This document shows positions 36,504 to 45,497 of a DNA stretch of 47,441 nt, in pieces; within the stretch, counting starts at the first letter, position 1, and every line of letters starts with the position of its first letter. Origin of the DNA: Rhizobium sp. ASV20 (lineage in GTDB: Bacteria; Pseudomonadota; Alphaproteobacteria; Rhizobiales; Rhizobiaceae); the NCBI RefSeq assembly GCF_016429015.1, contig NZ_JAELTU010000041.1:1-47441 (forward strand), in the 5' to 3' direction. A program made the position numbers and the translations under genes. The notes beneath the pieces are model-generated. The model ran no database searches. It worked only from the letters and a program-made list of their open reading frames with translations, and had not been told where the DNA came from.

Positions 36504-36877
36504 GCTAGTCGTCTGGCCCGCTACCTAGATGAAGCCGTGGGAGCGTCTCACCCGTTGAGCGACGGTGCGAAGGTGCAGCATAAGCCTCTTCCAGCGCCAG
36601 CCGGGACAGCGGCGCGGGGCAGCGGCTTTGCCAGGACCTCGAGACGCCCGTTCCGCTCTCGTCACCGGGTATCATGTTCAGCGCGACGTTTGATATCCCC
36701 GTCTTCATAAGCTCTGCGACTGCCTGCTCCGCATTGGAACGCCGGTAGAGGAAAGTGGTCACGGTTAGGCGAGCTCATTGACATCAGAAGTCATTGAAGA
36801 ACCTCCAGCATTTCTTCAGGCTCACGAAAAGACCGAAGCCGACGAACCCACAGAGCTGGTGTCGTCGTTCAGGCTGC
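36504..36877. other. Region with only a doubtful gene fragment
   Basis: A minus-strand frame (36762-36505) begins MTTFLYRRSNAEQAVAELMK and TGISNVALNMIPGDESG, reminiscent of the start of general-stress-type proteins with an AVxxL-AGI pattern, but after about 40 residues it loses any protein-like character. It may be a truncated gene. Nothing else is seen. Confidence 0.25.
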
Positions 36878-37165
36878 CTATTCGGCAGCGTGCCCTGGAT
36901 CGCCGCCCTTTGGCTCGGGCGGCCGTTCGCCTTCCCGCTCCTTGGCGCGCTCCTTTTTGATGGCGGCATTCGGGTCGCTGTCGGTACCCGCTGCATCCGG
37001 ACCGCCGTCTGGCTTTCTAGGTTCCGGCTCTTTGTCGGTCGGCTTGCTGTCTTCGGCCTTAGCGGCAGCTTGCAACCAAAGCCGCGGCCCTTCTCCCTCC
37101 GATACGCTTTGCGACCGTCCTATCTCATGGTCACGGCGCCGTACCTCGCTACTGCTATACTCCAT
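36878..37165 (-). CDS. Small hydrophilic protein, weakly DUF2934-like
   Basis: 95 residues with a strong GGAGG site before ATG 37165. The N-terminal third (RRRDHEIGRSQSVSEGEGPR, then LWLQAAAKAED) loosely resembles the DUF2934 domain (helix, G-rich turn, W-x-A-E). The rest is a charged, Pro/Glu/Lys-rich, probably disordered tail. Such proteins in rhizobia are often part of the general stress response, which fits the EcfG-like promoter 55 bp upstream. The family assignment is tentative. Confidence 0.6.
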   Translation of the reverse strand: MEYSSSEVRRRDHEIGRSQSVSEGEGPRLWLQAAAKAEDSKPTDKEPEPRKPDGGPDAAGTDSDPNAAIKKERAKEREGERPPEPKGGDPGHAAE

Positions 37166-37219
37166 CGCGTGTTCCTCCGTCTCCTGCCGGGCCGAGAATT
37201 GGTCTCATCAGATGATTCA

Positions 37220-37244
37220 AACTCTCTCTGCAAGCGATGGTTCC
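37220..37244 (-). promoter_or_regulatory. EcfG-type (general stress) promoter
   Basis: On the minus strand, GGAAC (37244-37240), 16 bp, AGTT (37223-37220). This fits the alphaproteobacterial EcfG consensus GGAAC-N16/17-cGTT except for the first base of the -10. Its distance of 55 bp to the start codon at 37165 is suitable. Confidence 0.5.
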
Positions 37245-37496
37245 TATGATCCGTAGATGTTCCTGTTGACGCTTGGCATATGCATGACATTAAAACGGGA
37301 GACCAGGTGGGGTAGGGGATTGTTGAGAGTTCGCCATTGACCAACATATCGATATCCTCCCGGTCGGAGATTTGGCCTCTGTCTCGCGGCGGCAATACAA
37401 GGGCACCCGAGATTCGAGATAAACCACTCCCTAGGGGTCTTATCGAGATCTATTGCCTAGTTTGTGCCGATGAAGGCGACAGCAAGACTGGAACGG

Positions 37497-37852
37497 TCAT
37501 GTCCTCCTCAGTCGCTCCGCTTCCAGCTTTTCGAGGTCAGGGGTCAACCGTTCCCTAATCTTCATGTGCGTCTCGACAAGCTCCCCATGCTCAGCCGACG
37601 TCTGTGTTCCCGCATTGGCCGCGATGATCGAGCGTTGCCCTCTACCGCCACATACGCTCTGTCGATCGCCACCGACAAGTCTTCATCGGACAGACGCTTG
37701 TAGTCGATCACCGGTTTGCCTCTCTCACCGATCTTGAAGAGACAGCCGATACTAATGCGATCTTTCAAAATGGAACTTTCTGGATTGCCAAAGAGCAAGT
37801 TTGCTGTGGTCTTCTGCGTGTCAGGATCGTGATCCGCGACCTTCGCCGGCAC
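37497..37852 (-). pseudogene. Hypothetical protein gene with an apparent frameshift
   Basis: From GTG 37852 the frame reads MPAKVADHDPDTQKTTANLL, then KDRISIGCLFKIGERGKPVI and DYKRLSDEDLSVAIDRAYVA. After about codon 75 it turns into an Arg/Ser-rich tail. The other frame gives AEHGELVETHMKIRERLTPD and LEKLEAERLRRT, stopping at 37497-37499, a convincing coiled-coil end. A one-base change near 37600-37630 would join them. No domain recognised. The gap 37166-37496 upstream of this end holds only the EcfG-like promoter. Confidence 0.4.
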
Positions 37853-38041
37853 TGATTTGGACTGGCAAAAATTCTATATTGCGTATAGCGCGTTGAGCGG
37901 ATGAAGGGTGGCTCGTTCTCGACAGCGTTCATATGGATTGTCGGGCGGCTACCGAGTGGCGAGTATCCCCTGCTTCCTTGGCGGGTGAGGGCCGAGAATT
38001 GCCTCTAATGGAACTTTGCCGATGAAAGGGAGCTCGGCGTC

Positions 38042-39132
38042 ATGGCAGAGACGAAGGATCAGAACGCAACCAGACCAGCCGATCGGCCAGAGCTAAGTGC
38101 GCAGAACGTTCAGCCGGAGAAGATCGCACCGGTTTTCTGGACAGGTCCGGCGGGCGAGGACGGGCCGGAGCCACGTGACTGGCTTGCGGCCATCATTGAC
38201 GGGTCGGACGACGCGATCATCAGCAAGGATCTGAACGGCATCATTCAAAGCTGGAATGCTGGTGCGTCCCGGTTGTTTGGCTATTCGGCCGACGAGGTCG
38301 TGGGAAAGTCGGTTACGATCCTCATTCCGGAGGACAGGCTGGACGAGGAGCCCGCGATCCTCGCCCAAATACAACAGGGCCAGCGTGTGGCGCATTTCGA
38401 GACAAAGCGTCGACGCAAGGACGGCACGTTGGTCGATATATCGCTCATGATTTCCCCTATTCGCAATTCCAAAGGTATGATTGTAGGCGCCTCCAAAATA
38501 GCGCGCGATATATCGGAACGGCGTCTCGCTCAGGAGCGGCAGGAACTCCTCATGGGGGAAATGCGCCATCGAGTGAAGAATTTATTCACGCTGGCTGGCG
38601 CGATCGTTTCGATCAGCGCGAAGTCGTTCGACAGTGACGGCGACGCGTTCGGGACGATTCGATCGAGGTTGGCGTCCCTGGCCCGCGCCCACGAGTTGAC
38701 GATGGCCGCGATGCCAGAAGATCATCCTGGCGACACGGATACGGGACTGCTTGCGGTGATCCGCACGATACTCGATCCCTATGCCTCTGGAGATCGGATC
38801 AAAATCGAGGGAGAGAACCCGCGGTCGGCGGACAAGCGACTTCCAACATCGCCCTGATGCTCCATGAGCTCGCTACGAACGCAGCAAAGTATGGATCGTT
38901 GTCCGTGCCGGAAGGGTGCCTTGATGTCCGGGTTTGGAGCGAGCAAGATCAAGTTAATGTGGATTGGCACGAGAAGAACGGTCCTGAACCGTCGCCCAGT
39001 GATAAAGGAGGGTTCGGCAGCCGGCTCGAAAGAGGGCTCGTCAGTGCTCTGGGCGCGGAGATTCAACGCGAATGGCAGCCAGCGGGCTTATCGGTACTGC
39101 TGCAAATTCCGCTAGCGAACCTGAGATCATAG
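38042..39132 (+). pseudogene. PAS-HWE sensor histidine kinase, split by a frameshift
   Basis: The first frame (38042-38857, start after AAAGGGAG) has a PAS domain (WLAAIIDGSDDAIISKDLNG to SKIARDISERRLAQERQ) and the HWE/HisKA_2 phosphoacceptor box MGEMRHRVKNLF. It ends early at RSADKRLPTSP. The ATPase half continues in another frame: QATSNIALMLHELATNAAKY, then WHEKNGP (the WxE motif region) and GFGSRLERGLV, stopping at 39132. Losing one C in GCGGACCAAGCG explains the break at about 38830. As read, the kinase would lack its catalytic domain. A base-calling error is the alternative. Confidence 0.75.
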
Positions 39133-39390
39133 TTATTTTCGCAATTCGCTGTAGCAGGAATGGCCGGGTTTCAACCGGATGCGCCCGCGGGCGGCCGAGC
39201 GAACAGCGGATAGCTTCCGGCGCCGCCCTCCATTGCTAAGACCAGCGAATTGAAATTGTCTCTCGGACGTGAGGAGGGGGCAGGTGCTCCGTTGATTTCT
39301 GACCGACAGGCCTATGGCGTCACTCCGTCTTGAGCAGGGTTGACTTCCGATTTCGGAAACATAAATCGGGCTCCGTTGTTTCCTGCGATA

Positions 39391-39660
39391 ATGAGTATCG
39401 ACATGAATACCCGCGAACAGAGCGCTACCCCTCTCTGGCCTTTTCCCGTCACAATAAGAATTGGCGCCGGTACGCCCGAACCTGTTCGAGGACCAGCAGA
39501 GGCTTTGGACTATATGGAAAGCCGTTGGCCTTATGACCGGGGTCCTAATTTCGATATCGCGAAACAGCGCTGCCTTGAGGCGATCAATTCTCAATGTTCG
39601 CTGGAGGTATCGCGAAATGCCTTCATCGCTGCGTCCATTGAGGAAAAGATGCTGGCGTGA
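39391..39660 (+). CDS. DUF982-family protein
   Basis: 89 residues from ATG 39391 (or 85 from 39403). The core FPVTIRIGAGTPEPVRGPAE, ALDYMESRWPYDRG and the following helix FDIAKQRCLEAINS match the DUF982 pattern, a small family found in many copies in rhizobia. Function is unknown. Ribosome site is weak. Convergent with the recombinase gene. Confidence 0.7.
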   Translation: MSIDMNTREQSATPLWPFPVTIRIGAGTPEPVRGPAEALDYMESRWPYDRGPNFDIAKQRCLEAINSQCSLEVSRNAFIAASIEEKMLA

Positions 39661-39723
39661 GATTTTCGGCCTCTCGGCGCCAATCGACGAGCGGGCATCT
39701 CAGCCACCTCAAACAATCGCTAC

Positions 39724-40641
39724 TCAATTGCGGACAAGTCCGAAACGATACGCTTCGTCCAGCAGCGCTCTGACTGACGACGGTTGCCATTTTCGGCCGC
39801 CGCGGACCGGCCGTTCGCCCATTTGATCCAGCTGCGCGGCTATGTCGCGCAGCGACAGACTGGGATCGGCAATGATGATCGCGGCGACGAGCTTCATCAA
39901 GTGATCCTCCGGCGCGCGCCGCGGTGAGCGGGCCAGCAATTCCGGCTCCGCGAGTTTCTCTCGAACCATGCGATGGACGGCGCGCCGGAGCCGCTCGACT
40001 GTCCAATTGTGGCCGCGGCGGTTAAGAACCCGCACTACATTGTCCCAGCTGTGCTGGGGGCGGAGTTGCCGTACCGTGGGGAGCCACGCCTGCGCCGACG
40101 AAATCAACTCGTCGAGATAAAGTTTCTCTCGTGCTTTCGACACCGCCTTGATCGCCTCGGGTCGCCGCTCGCGAAGTCCGGGATTTCCCGGAAGCTTCCC
40201 GCGGGCCTTCGCGGCCTTAATGCCGGCTTTGGTGCGCTCGGCGATCAGCGCGCGCTCAAGCTGGGCGACTGCGCCGAGCACTTGCAAGGAAAACATGCCC
40301 TGTGGTGTCGACGTGTCGATCGGATCGCGCAGCGAACGGAAATGTACTCCGCGCTTTTCGAGATCCTCGATCACTTGCAGCAAATGGCTGACAGAGCGGG
40401 CCAGACGATCGAGACGAACGACGACGAGCACGTCGCCGGCGGTGAGATCCTTAAGCAGCTTCGTCAGCACCGGCCGTGCGCGGGACATGCCGGAGCCATG
40501 CTCTTGGTGAATGCGATGGCAGCCGGCGGTGCGCAACTCGTCGACCTGGGCGTCGTTGAGTTGGTCGTCGGTCGACACCCGGGCGTAGCCGATCAGCCGC
40601 CTCGATGGGGGATGGGAACTGACGGTTGCAACCTGTGGCAT
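39724..40641 (-). CDS. Serine recombinase (resolvase/invertase family)
   Basis: 305 residues from ATG 40641 (MPQVATVSSHPPSRRLIGYA). The resolvase domain has the catalytic serine in GYARVSTDDQ, then LVVVRLDRLARS and AQLERALIAERTKAG. The C-terminal extension, beyond the usual 180-190 residues, has helical repeats and a HTH-like end (SLSLRDIAAQLDQMGERPVR). It may resolve plasmid multimers or belong to a transposon; no terminal inverted repeats or transposase were found. A res site, if present, should lie just upstream. Confidence 0.88.
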   Translation of the reverse strand: MPQVATVSSHPPSRRLIGYARVSTDDQLNDAQVDELRTAGCHRIHQEHGSGMSRARPVLTKLLKDLTAGDVLVVVRLDRLARSVSHLLQVIEDLEKRGVHFRSLRDPIDTSTPQGMFSLQVLGAVAQLERALIAERTKAGIKAAKARGKLPGNPGLRERRPEAIKAVSKAREKLYLDELISSAQAWLPTVRQLRPQHSWDNVVRVLNRRGHNWTVERLRRAVHRMVREKLAEPELLARSPRRAPEDHLMKLVAAIIIADPSLSLRDIAAQLDQMGERPVRGGRKWQPSSVRALLDEAYRFGLVRN

Positions 40642-41339
40642 TGGTTTTGGCTCGTATTTAGTGACGTGTGTACAGATAATGAGTGCGTGAGAAAATGAAC
40701 CTTTGCAAGCGTGTTTTATAGCCAAAATGGAGCGCCATCCAGAGTGTTTTCTGATCAAGGATAGGCAACGACCCGTCTTGGCTGCGAAACGCCCGTCAGC
40801 GGCCTTCCATGGCCGAAATGCCGAGAAACTGGCTGTTTCGAGAGGGATCGATCGCAGCCCTGTCGAGCTCAACAACCGCTGATGCCAGGAAGAGGGAGGG
40901 GAGGGGCTCCCAGTTGGCGGATCGAGCCAACGTCGTTCCGCTCAATCAAGCAAATGAGTCCGCCGAACCTGGGCGAAAAGGGACCCGAAAGCCCGGATTT
41001 CCAGGCGAATCCGCCGATCCAGGATGGACGACAAATCGCTTCTGCGCCTCGAAATCCATCACTATCGATACTTGATACTTATCGATGGCTAGGGCATCAG
41101 CCAAACGCTGTATGACGAACGGAAACAACGGCCAATTTCAATTCCTCATGCAAAAAGAACGGCGTTAATTCATATGGTTAATGAAGTAGAAACTTGGAAA
41201 TCTTGCGGGGAATACAGCGATTTGGGCCGTCGGCTATTGCACCAAAAACTATCATCGGCCTAGAGCAGAATTTTTACCTCCGCCGGAGACATTTACCGGA
41301 GAATTCATCCGCAACACGATAGTCCAACGAGGTAGTCAA
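40642..41339. other. Intergenic region between recombinase and defence-like genes
   Basis: 698 bp with no supported gene. The part next to the recombinase start (40642-40780) is AT-rich and could hold its res/operator sites. From about 41076 it is again AT-rich, with a CTCCGCCGGAG palindrome near 41277, and is likely the promoter of the nuclease gene at 41340. Confidence 0.4.
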
Positions 41340-42470
41340 GTGTTTCGCGTCGACCGCACTCAGAACCGCATCTCTCGGCTCGATAAGAAGCGCTTTGGCG
41401 ACATGGCGTTAAGGGAAAGAGAACATCTGCAGGAGTGGTTGGTACACCAGCCTGACGCACTCGGTGAAGATCTGCTGATATTGCAGAAGGAATTCGACGG
41501 CTTTGACGAAACACGTGAGCGCTTGGACCTGCTAGCACTCGACAAGGCCGGCAATCTGGTGGTGATTGAAAACAAGCTGGATGATTCAGGTCGTGACGTG
41601 ACTTGGCAGGCCTTGAAATACGCCGCATACACTTCCGGTCTCAAGACGGCACAGATCGTCGATATTCATCAGCAATATCTCGACCGATTTTGCGGCGGAG
41701 GAAATGCTGCGCAGGCTATCTGTGATTTCCTAGAGATCGAGGATCTTGGCGAGGCGGTTCTGAACCCCGGTAATGGCCAGCGCATCTTGTTCGTCGCGGC
41801 GAACTTCCGGCGCGAGGTAACCGCGACAGCACTATGGCTGATCAGTCGTGGGATTGCCGTGCAATGCTTTCGCGTGACGCCGTTCGGATTCGGGGAGGAG
41901 CTGTTCCTTGATCTCCAACAAATCATCCCGCCGCCGGGCACTGAGGACTATATGATCGGTATCGCGTCGAAGGAGGTTGAGGAAACAACCTCCATCGCGA
42001 AGCAGAAACGGCGCCACACGTTGCGACGCGAGTTTTGGGAACTGGCGCTGGAGCAACTGCGCGCTGATGGCGTGTCAATGTTTGCGAATGTCAGCCCCAG
42101 CAACGACAATTGGCTCAACGGAGGATCCGGAATCGGTCACTGCCCATTCCAGATTCTCTATCTTCAGGACAGCGTTAGAGTTCAACTCGCCATCGGCAAA
42201 AGCAATGGCGACGCGAACAAGCGCATATTCGATGGGCTCTTTGCGCAGCGTTCGGAAATTGAAAAAGACTTCGGAGCGTCGTTGGACTGGCATCGTCGAG
42301 ACGACCGCAAGGTGAGCCTTGTAGCCTATGAGCAGGCGTTCGATGGACTTGATCGCGAAAACTGGGCAGAGATGGCCAAGTGGTTGTCTGGGCACGTTCA
42401 GAAACTAGAACGGGCACTCCGCTCGCCTTTGGCCGAGATCGCCCGTAGTCCGGACGCGTCACGAGCGTAG
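41340..42470 (+). CDS. PD-(D/E)XK nuclease-like protein with DUF4268-type C-terminus
   Basis: 376 residues from GTG 41340, with GAGG 8 bp upstream. The N-terminal 100 residues resemble NucS/DUF91-like nucleases: LQEWLVHQPDALGEDLLILQ (E32), D63 in RLDLLALD, E77-x-K79 in VVIENKLD and Q90 in WQALKYAAY, a full PD-(D/E)XK set. The C-terminal 150 residues (RREFWELALEQLRADG to WLSGHVQKLERALR) fit the DUF4268 layout. Such proteins are often found near restriction or defence genes. It precedes the STAND gene by 135 bp on the same strand. Confidence 0.75.
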   Translation: MFRVDRTQNRISRLDKKRFGDMALREREHLQEWLVHQPDALGEDLLILQKEFDGFDETRERLDLLALDKAGNLVVIENKLDDSGRDVTWQALKYAAYTSGLKTAQIVDIHQQYLDRFCGGGNAAQAICDFLEIEDLGEAVLNPGNGQRILFVAANFRREVTATALWLISRGIAVQCFRVTPFGFGEELFLDLQQIIPPPGTEDYMIGIASKEVEETTSIAKQKRRHTLRREFWELALEQLRADGVSMFANVSPSNDNWLNGGSGIGHCPFQILYLQDSVRVQLAIGKSNGDANKRIFDGLFAQRSEIEKDFGASLDWHRRDDRKVSLVAYEQAFDGLDRENWAEMAKWLSGHVQKLERALRSPLAEIARSPDASRA

Positions 42471-42605
42471 CCGTGTTGGCATCGTGATCAGCAGGCTTGG
42501 CCGTTCGCCGTTACCTAAGGCCTGATCGAGACCGCCAAGATCTGGCTGGAACAACGTGACCGGCTGGGGTGGTAAGCAAAAAACATTCGGGCAGTGTGAG
42601 GGATA

Positions 42606-45419
42606 ATGTCGACTATCGATGAAGGAAACCAGCTTGGCGCGCCAGTCCATCCGCGCCAAGTGCAGCGCATTACCGCCCTTCATGAAGGTTTCCTCTATCA
42701 GCACCTGTATGCCGTAGCGTGCGTTCTGACAGTGGGCCGGCGCGATGGCGCGTCCGTTGTGATCGAGCGAGATGAGGACATCGAAGTCGTCGGCAACGGG
42801 AGCCGTGACTACATCCAGGTGAAAACCCGCAATCGTCCGCTTCAACCTGCAGACATCGAGGGATCAATTGAGCAGTTTGGTGCGATCCGAGAATTGCATG
42901 AGAAGGGTGAGCGTCCGGGCTCGGCGCGGCTCATGATCGTCACCAACACGGGGATCGGTCCCGCGCTTTCGGCGGCCTTAGCGTCATCCGGCTGGTCAAA
43001 GGACATATTGATCGCTGCGCCTGGGGACGACATGGTCGACTTACCGCCGGCCTTCAATGGGATCGAGGAGGCATTCGAGTGGTGCGTTGAAAAAGCAAGA
43101 AACATTCCCTTTGGCACGCTACCTCCCGAAACTCTGGTCTGGAAGCTCGCCGCGAGGGTACAGCACGCGGCGGCTGGCGGGCAGGATCGGTCATTCAAAG
43201 CCTCGGAGATGAAGGACCTGTTTGAGCAATTGCTTGTCCAGTTGCAGTATCTGCCAGACCCTCCCTCTAACTACAGACCCCAGATTGATGAGCCCCTGCT
43301 TGTCACACGCGACCGGGTGCGCGTGGTCGTTGGCTTCTCGGGAGCGGGGAAGACGGCTTGGGCATCGCAAGCGGTCCTCCATTCGCCGGAGCCGGTGGCC
43401 TATATCGACGTTGCGGAAATGCCTGCTGCCGCTGTCGCCGTAAATGTGGCCCGCGAGTTGGCCGCGCGTTTCCTCAGCGGCAACATGGCGGCTCTCGGTG
43501 GCGCATCCCTGGCCGAACAATCCGGCCTCAACGTCCTCAGGCTTTGCGCCAGGCGGCTGGCCGAAGAAGGTGCATCAGTTCAAGTCATCATCGACAATGC
43601 CCACAAACTGGAAGCCGTAGCTCTACGCTCGGTCATCGATGCGGCCCCCGAGCTACGATTTCTTTGCCTCGCACAGCCCTGGGACGGCGCGAGCGAAATC
43701 GAGGCGACTTACTCGATTGAAGCAGAGCGCCTTGGTGGTTGGTCGATTGATGAGATCGCGGCAGAGTTCAAGGACACTGGGACCCCGACTTCCATCGAGA
43801 ACGCCATGCGCGTGCGAAGTTTGACCGGAGGGCTTCCGTTGTATGTGCAAAATGCTGCGTCGATTGCCGCCCGTGAATTCGGCGCCAATGTGCTCGCTTT
43901 CTGCGAAGCGATCGAAAAGCGGACCAACGACAGGGAGACTGCCCAGGAAGTAATCCTCAGAGCAACCTTCGAAAGCATGGACGATGATGCGAGGGCGGTG
44001 AGCGCCTATCTCAGCTACCTGGAAATATCGATCACGAGGGACGAACTCTTCGTCATGATGGGCGAGAGTGGTCTGAAGGATGCGTTGATCGCTTCATCGC
44101 TGAGAAAACTGCGGCGATCTTCACTTATCATCGGGTTTCAGGGAAGCCGTATCGCGCTTCATGATGCCGTTCGACCGCTCGCGTCGGACGCTCGCATTTA
44201 TTTGGAAGAAGGTAAAGCTATCGCCGCTCTGACGAAGCTGGCGCTGCTCTTGATCGAAACCCTTCCAAAGAAAAGGGATGTTCCCCGCCTTAGCTTCTTA
44301 ATGAAGCTCCTGCCAAAGGTCGGGATGACTGAAGTCCTGGTCGAGATGGCCGGGTACGAGATGTTTCATGAACAGGGTGACCCACGGTCGCTTCGTCAGG
44401 AGCTTGAAATCGCCGCTGCTGATCCCGCAGCGAGCGCGTCGGATCGCTTTTGGGCGAACGATGCGCTTGCTTACTGGGATAGCCGCGATGGTGGCATAGT
44501 TGACTATCGGCAGATCGTCTTAATGAAGTCGCTCGTGGAGGAGGGACAACTGGGCCTACGTGAGCAGTTAAATATTGCTTTCAAGGAGATGATGCACTGG
44601 GGGACAGAGCAGGATTTGCCTCGTCTACGGACCGTATTCAAGACCTGCAATGAGCTCCCGATCGACTCCGAAGCCCGACGTCTTCTCCGCTACAATTACG
44701 CGGTCGCCCTCGATCGCGCGCAAGCTTTCGCTGATGCCAGGCAGATCGCAGATGCGCTTATCGGTGAGTACTATGAGGTCATCGGGATTAAAGAGACCGA
44801 CGTGCTCGGCAAAAGCAATGCCGCTTTGCGTGCGCTTCTCGACGACGAGGTGGACCAGGAAGATCTCAAACGATTGGCGGACAGTCTGGCGCTATGGTGT
44901 CACATTGTAGTATCGCAAGACGAGCCTCCTTATCTGCGCCGCATTGCAGCGATGAAGTTCTACTACCTCGCCCAGGCTGCGCGTTCGGTCGTTCAAACTG
45001 GCCTCGAGATCGTCGACGACTATCTCGTAATTATGGCGGATCCGGCTGCGGCTCGTATGACCATGGAGCAGCATGTCCTCCCCATGCTGCGGGAGAGCGA
45101 GCTCACGAATATGATCCTGCCAGTGCGAAGCATGTATGCGATCGTGCTCGCATGGAACGGGGAGTTTTCTGAGGCTCGACAGGAGCTATCGGTCTTGGCC
45201 CGCTACGATTACGATGCCGAGGGCGCGGCAATGCTCGATGAGCGCCGTCGCTTCGTCGATAGCATTATCGCCAAGCGCGTGCGGCTCCAGAAGCGTCTGC
45301 CGCCTCGACCCATTCCGCCGGCGTTGCGCGGGCCGGAGCCAAGAACGAAGATCGGACGCAATCAGCCTTGTTCATGCGGTTCGGGTATCAAATACAAAAA
45401 GTGCTGTGGGCGCCCGTAG
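42606..45419 (+). CDS. Cap4-like nuclease / STAND NTPase / helical repeat / SEC-C protein (candidate defence protein)
   Basis: 937 residues from ATG 42606, preceded by GAGGGATA. Residues 20-190: a DUF4297/Cap4-like dsDNA nuclease domain (HEGFLYQHLYAVACVL; D58-x-E60 in DEDIEVVG; QVK 71-73). Residues 235-430: a STAND-type NTPase with Walker A GFSGAGKT (243-250), Walker B VQVIID (325-330) and GGLPLYVQNA. Residues 560-890: helix pairs resembling TPR repeats. The last 20 residues are a SEC-C zinc knuckle with C922, C924, C933 and C934. Nuclease plus STAND plus repeat sensor is the plan of Avs (AVAST) antiviral proteins: the sensor detects a phage protein, the NTPase oligomerises and the nuclease fires. 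The SEC-C tail is unusual. Confidence 0.8.
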   Translation: MSTIDEGNQLGAPVHPRQVQRITALHEGFLYQHLYAVACVLTVGRRDGASVVIERDEDIEVVGNGSRDYIQVKTRNRPLQPADIEGSIEQFGAIRELHEKGERPGSARLMIVTNTGIGPALSAALASSGWSKDILIAAPGDDMVDLPPAFNGIEEAFEWCVEKARNIPFGTLPPETLVWKLAARVQHAAAGGQDRSFKASEMKDLFEQLLVQLQYLPDPPSNYRPQIDEPLLVTRDRVRVVVGFSGAGKTAWASQAVLHSPEPVAYIDVAEMPAAAVAVNVARELAARFLSGNMAALGGASLAEQSGLNVLRLCARRLAEEGASVQVIIDNAHKLEAVALRSVIDAAPELRFLCLAQPWDGASEIEATYSIEAERLGGWSIDEIAAEFKDTGTPTSIENAMRVRSLTGGLPLYVQNAASIAAREFGANVLAFCEAIEKRTNDRETAQEVILRATFESMDDDARAVSAYLSYLEISITRDELFVMMGESGLKDALIASSLRKLRRSSLIIGFQGSRIALHDAVRPLASDARIYLEEGKAIAALTKLALLLIETLPKKRDVPRLSFLMKLLPKVGMTEVLVEMAGYEMFHEQGDPRSLRQELEIAAADPAASASDRFWANDALAYWDSRDGGIVDYRQIVLMKSLVEEGQLGLREQLNIAFKEMMHWGTEQDLPRLRTVFKTCNELPIDSEARRLLRYNYAVALDRAQAFADARQIADALIGEYYEVIGIKETDVLGKSNAALRALLDDEVDQEDLKRLADSLALWCHIVVSQDEPPYLRRIAAMKFYYLAQAARSVVQTGLEIVDDYLVIMADPAAARMTMEQHVLPMLRESELTNMILPVRSMYAIVLAWNGEFSEARQELSVLARYDYDAEGAAMLDERRRFVDSIIAKRVRLQKRLPPRPIPPALRGPEPRTKIGRNQPCSCGSGIKYKKCCGRP

Positions 45420-45431
45420 TCCACGCTTGAA

Positions 45432-45459
45432 AAAGCCGCTGGATACGACCAGCGGCTTT
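45432..45459. terminator. Bidirectional terminator between convergent genes
   Basis: AAAGCCGCTGG-ATACGA-CCAGCGGCTTT: a perfect 11-bp stem, 13 bp after the STAND stop and 39 bp past the end of the minus-strand gene at 45498. A T5 run follows on the minus strand and TTTA on the plus strand. Confidence 0.85.
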
Positions 45460-45497
45460 ACGAACCAGCGAACGAAAAGGCTTGTCGCCAGCGCCGT

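Noticed and set aside
39133..39594. 153-codon minus-strand frame
   Set aside because: Arg/Ser-rich and antisense to the DUF982 gene; no ribosome site.
40800..41080. Insertion-sequence (IS21- or Tn3-like) remnant upstream of the recombinase
   Set aside because: The sequence feels familiar, but I could find no transposase frame, terminal inverted repeats or target duplication.
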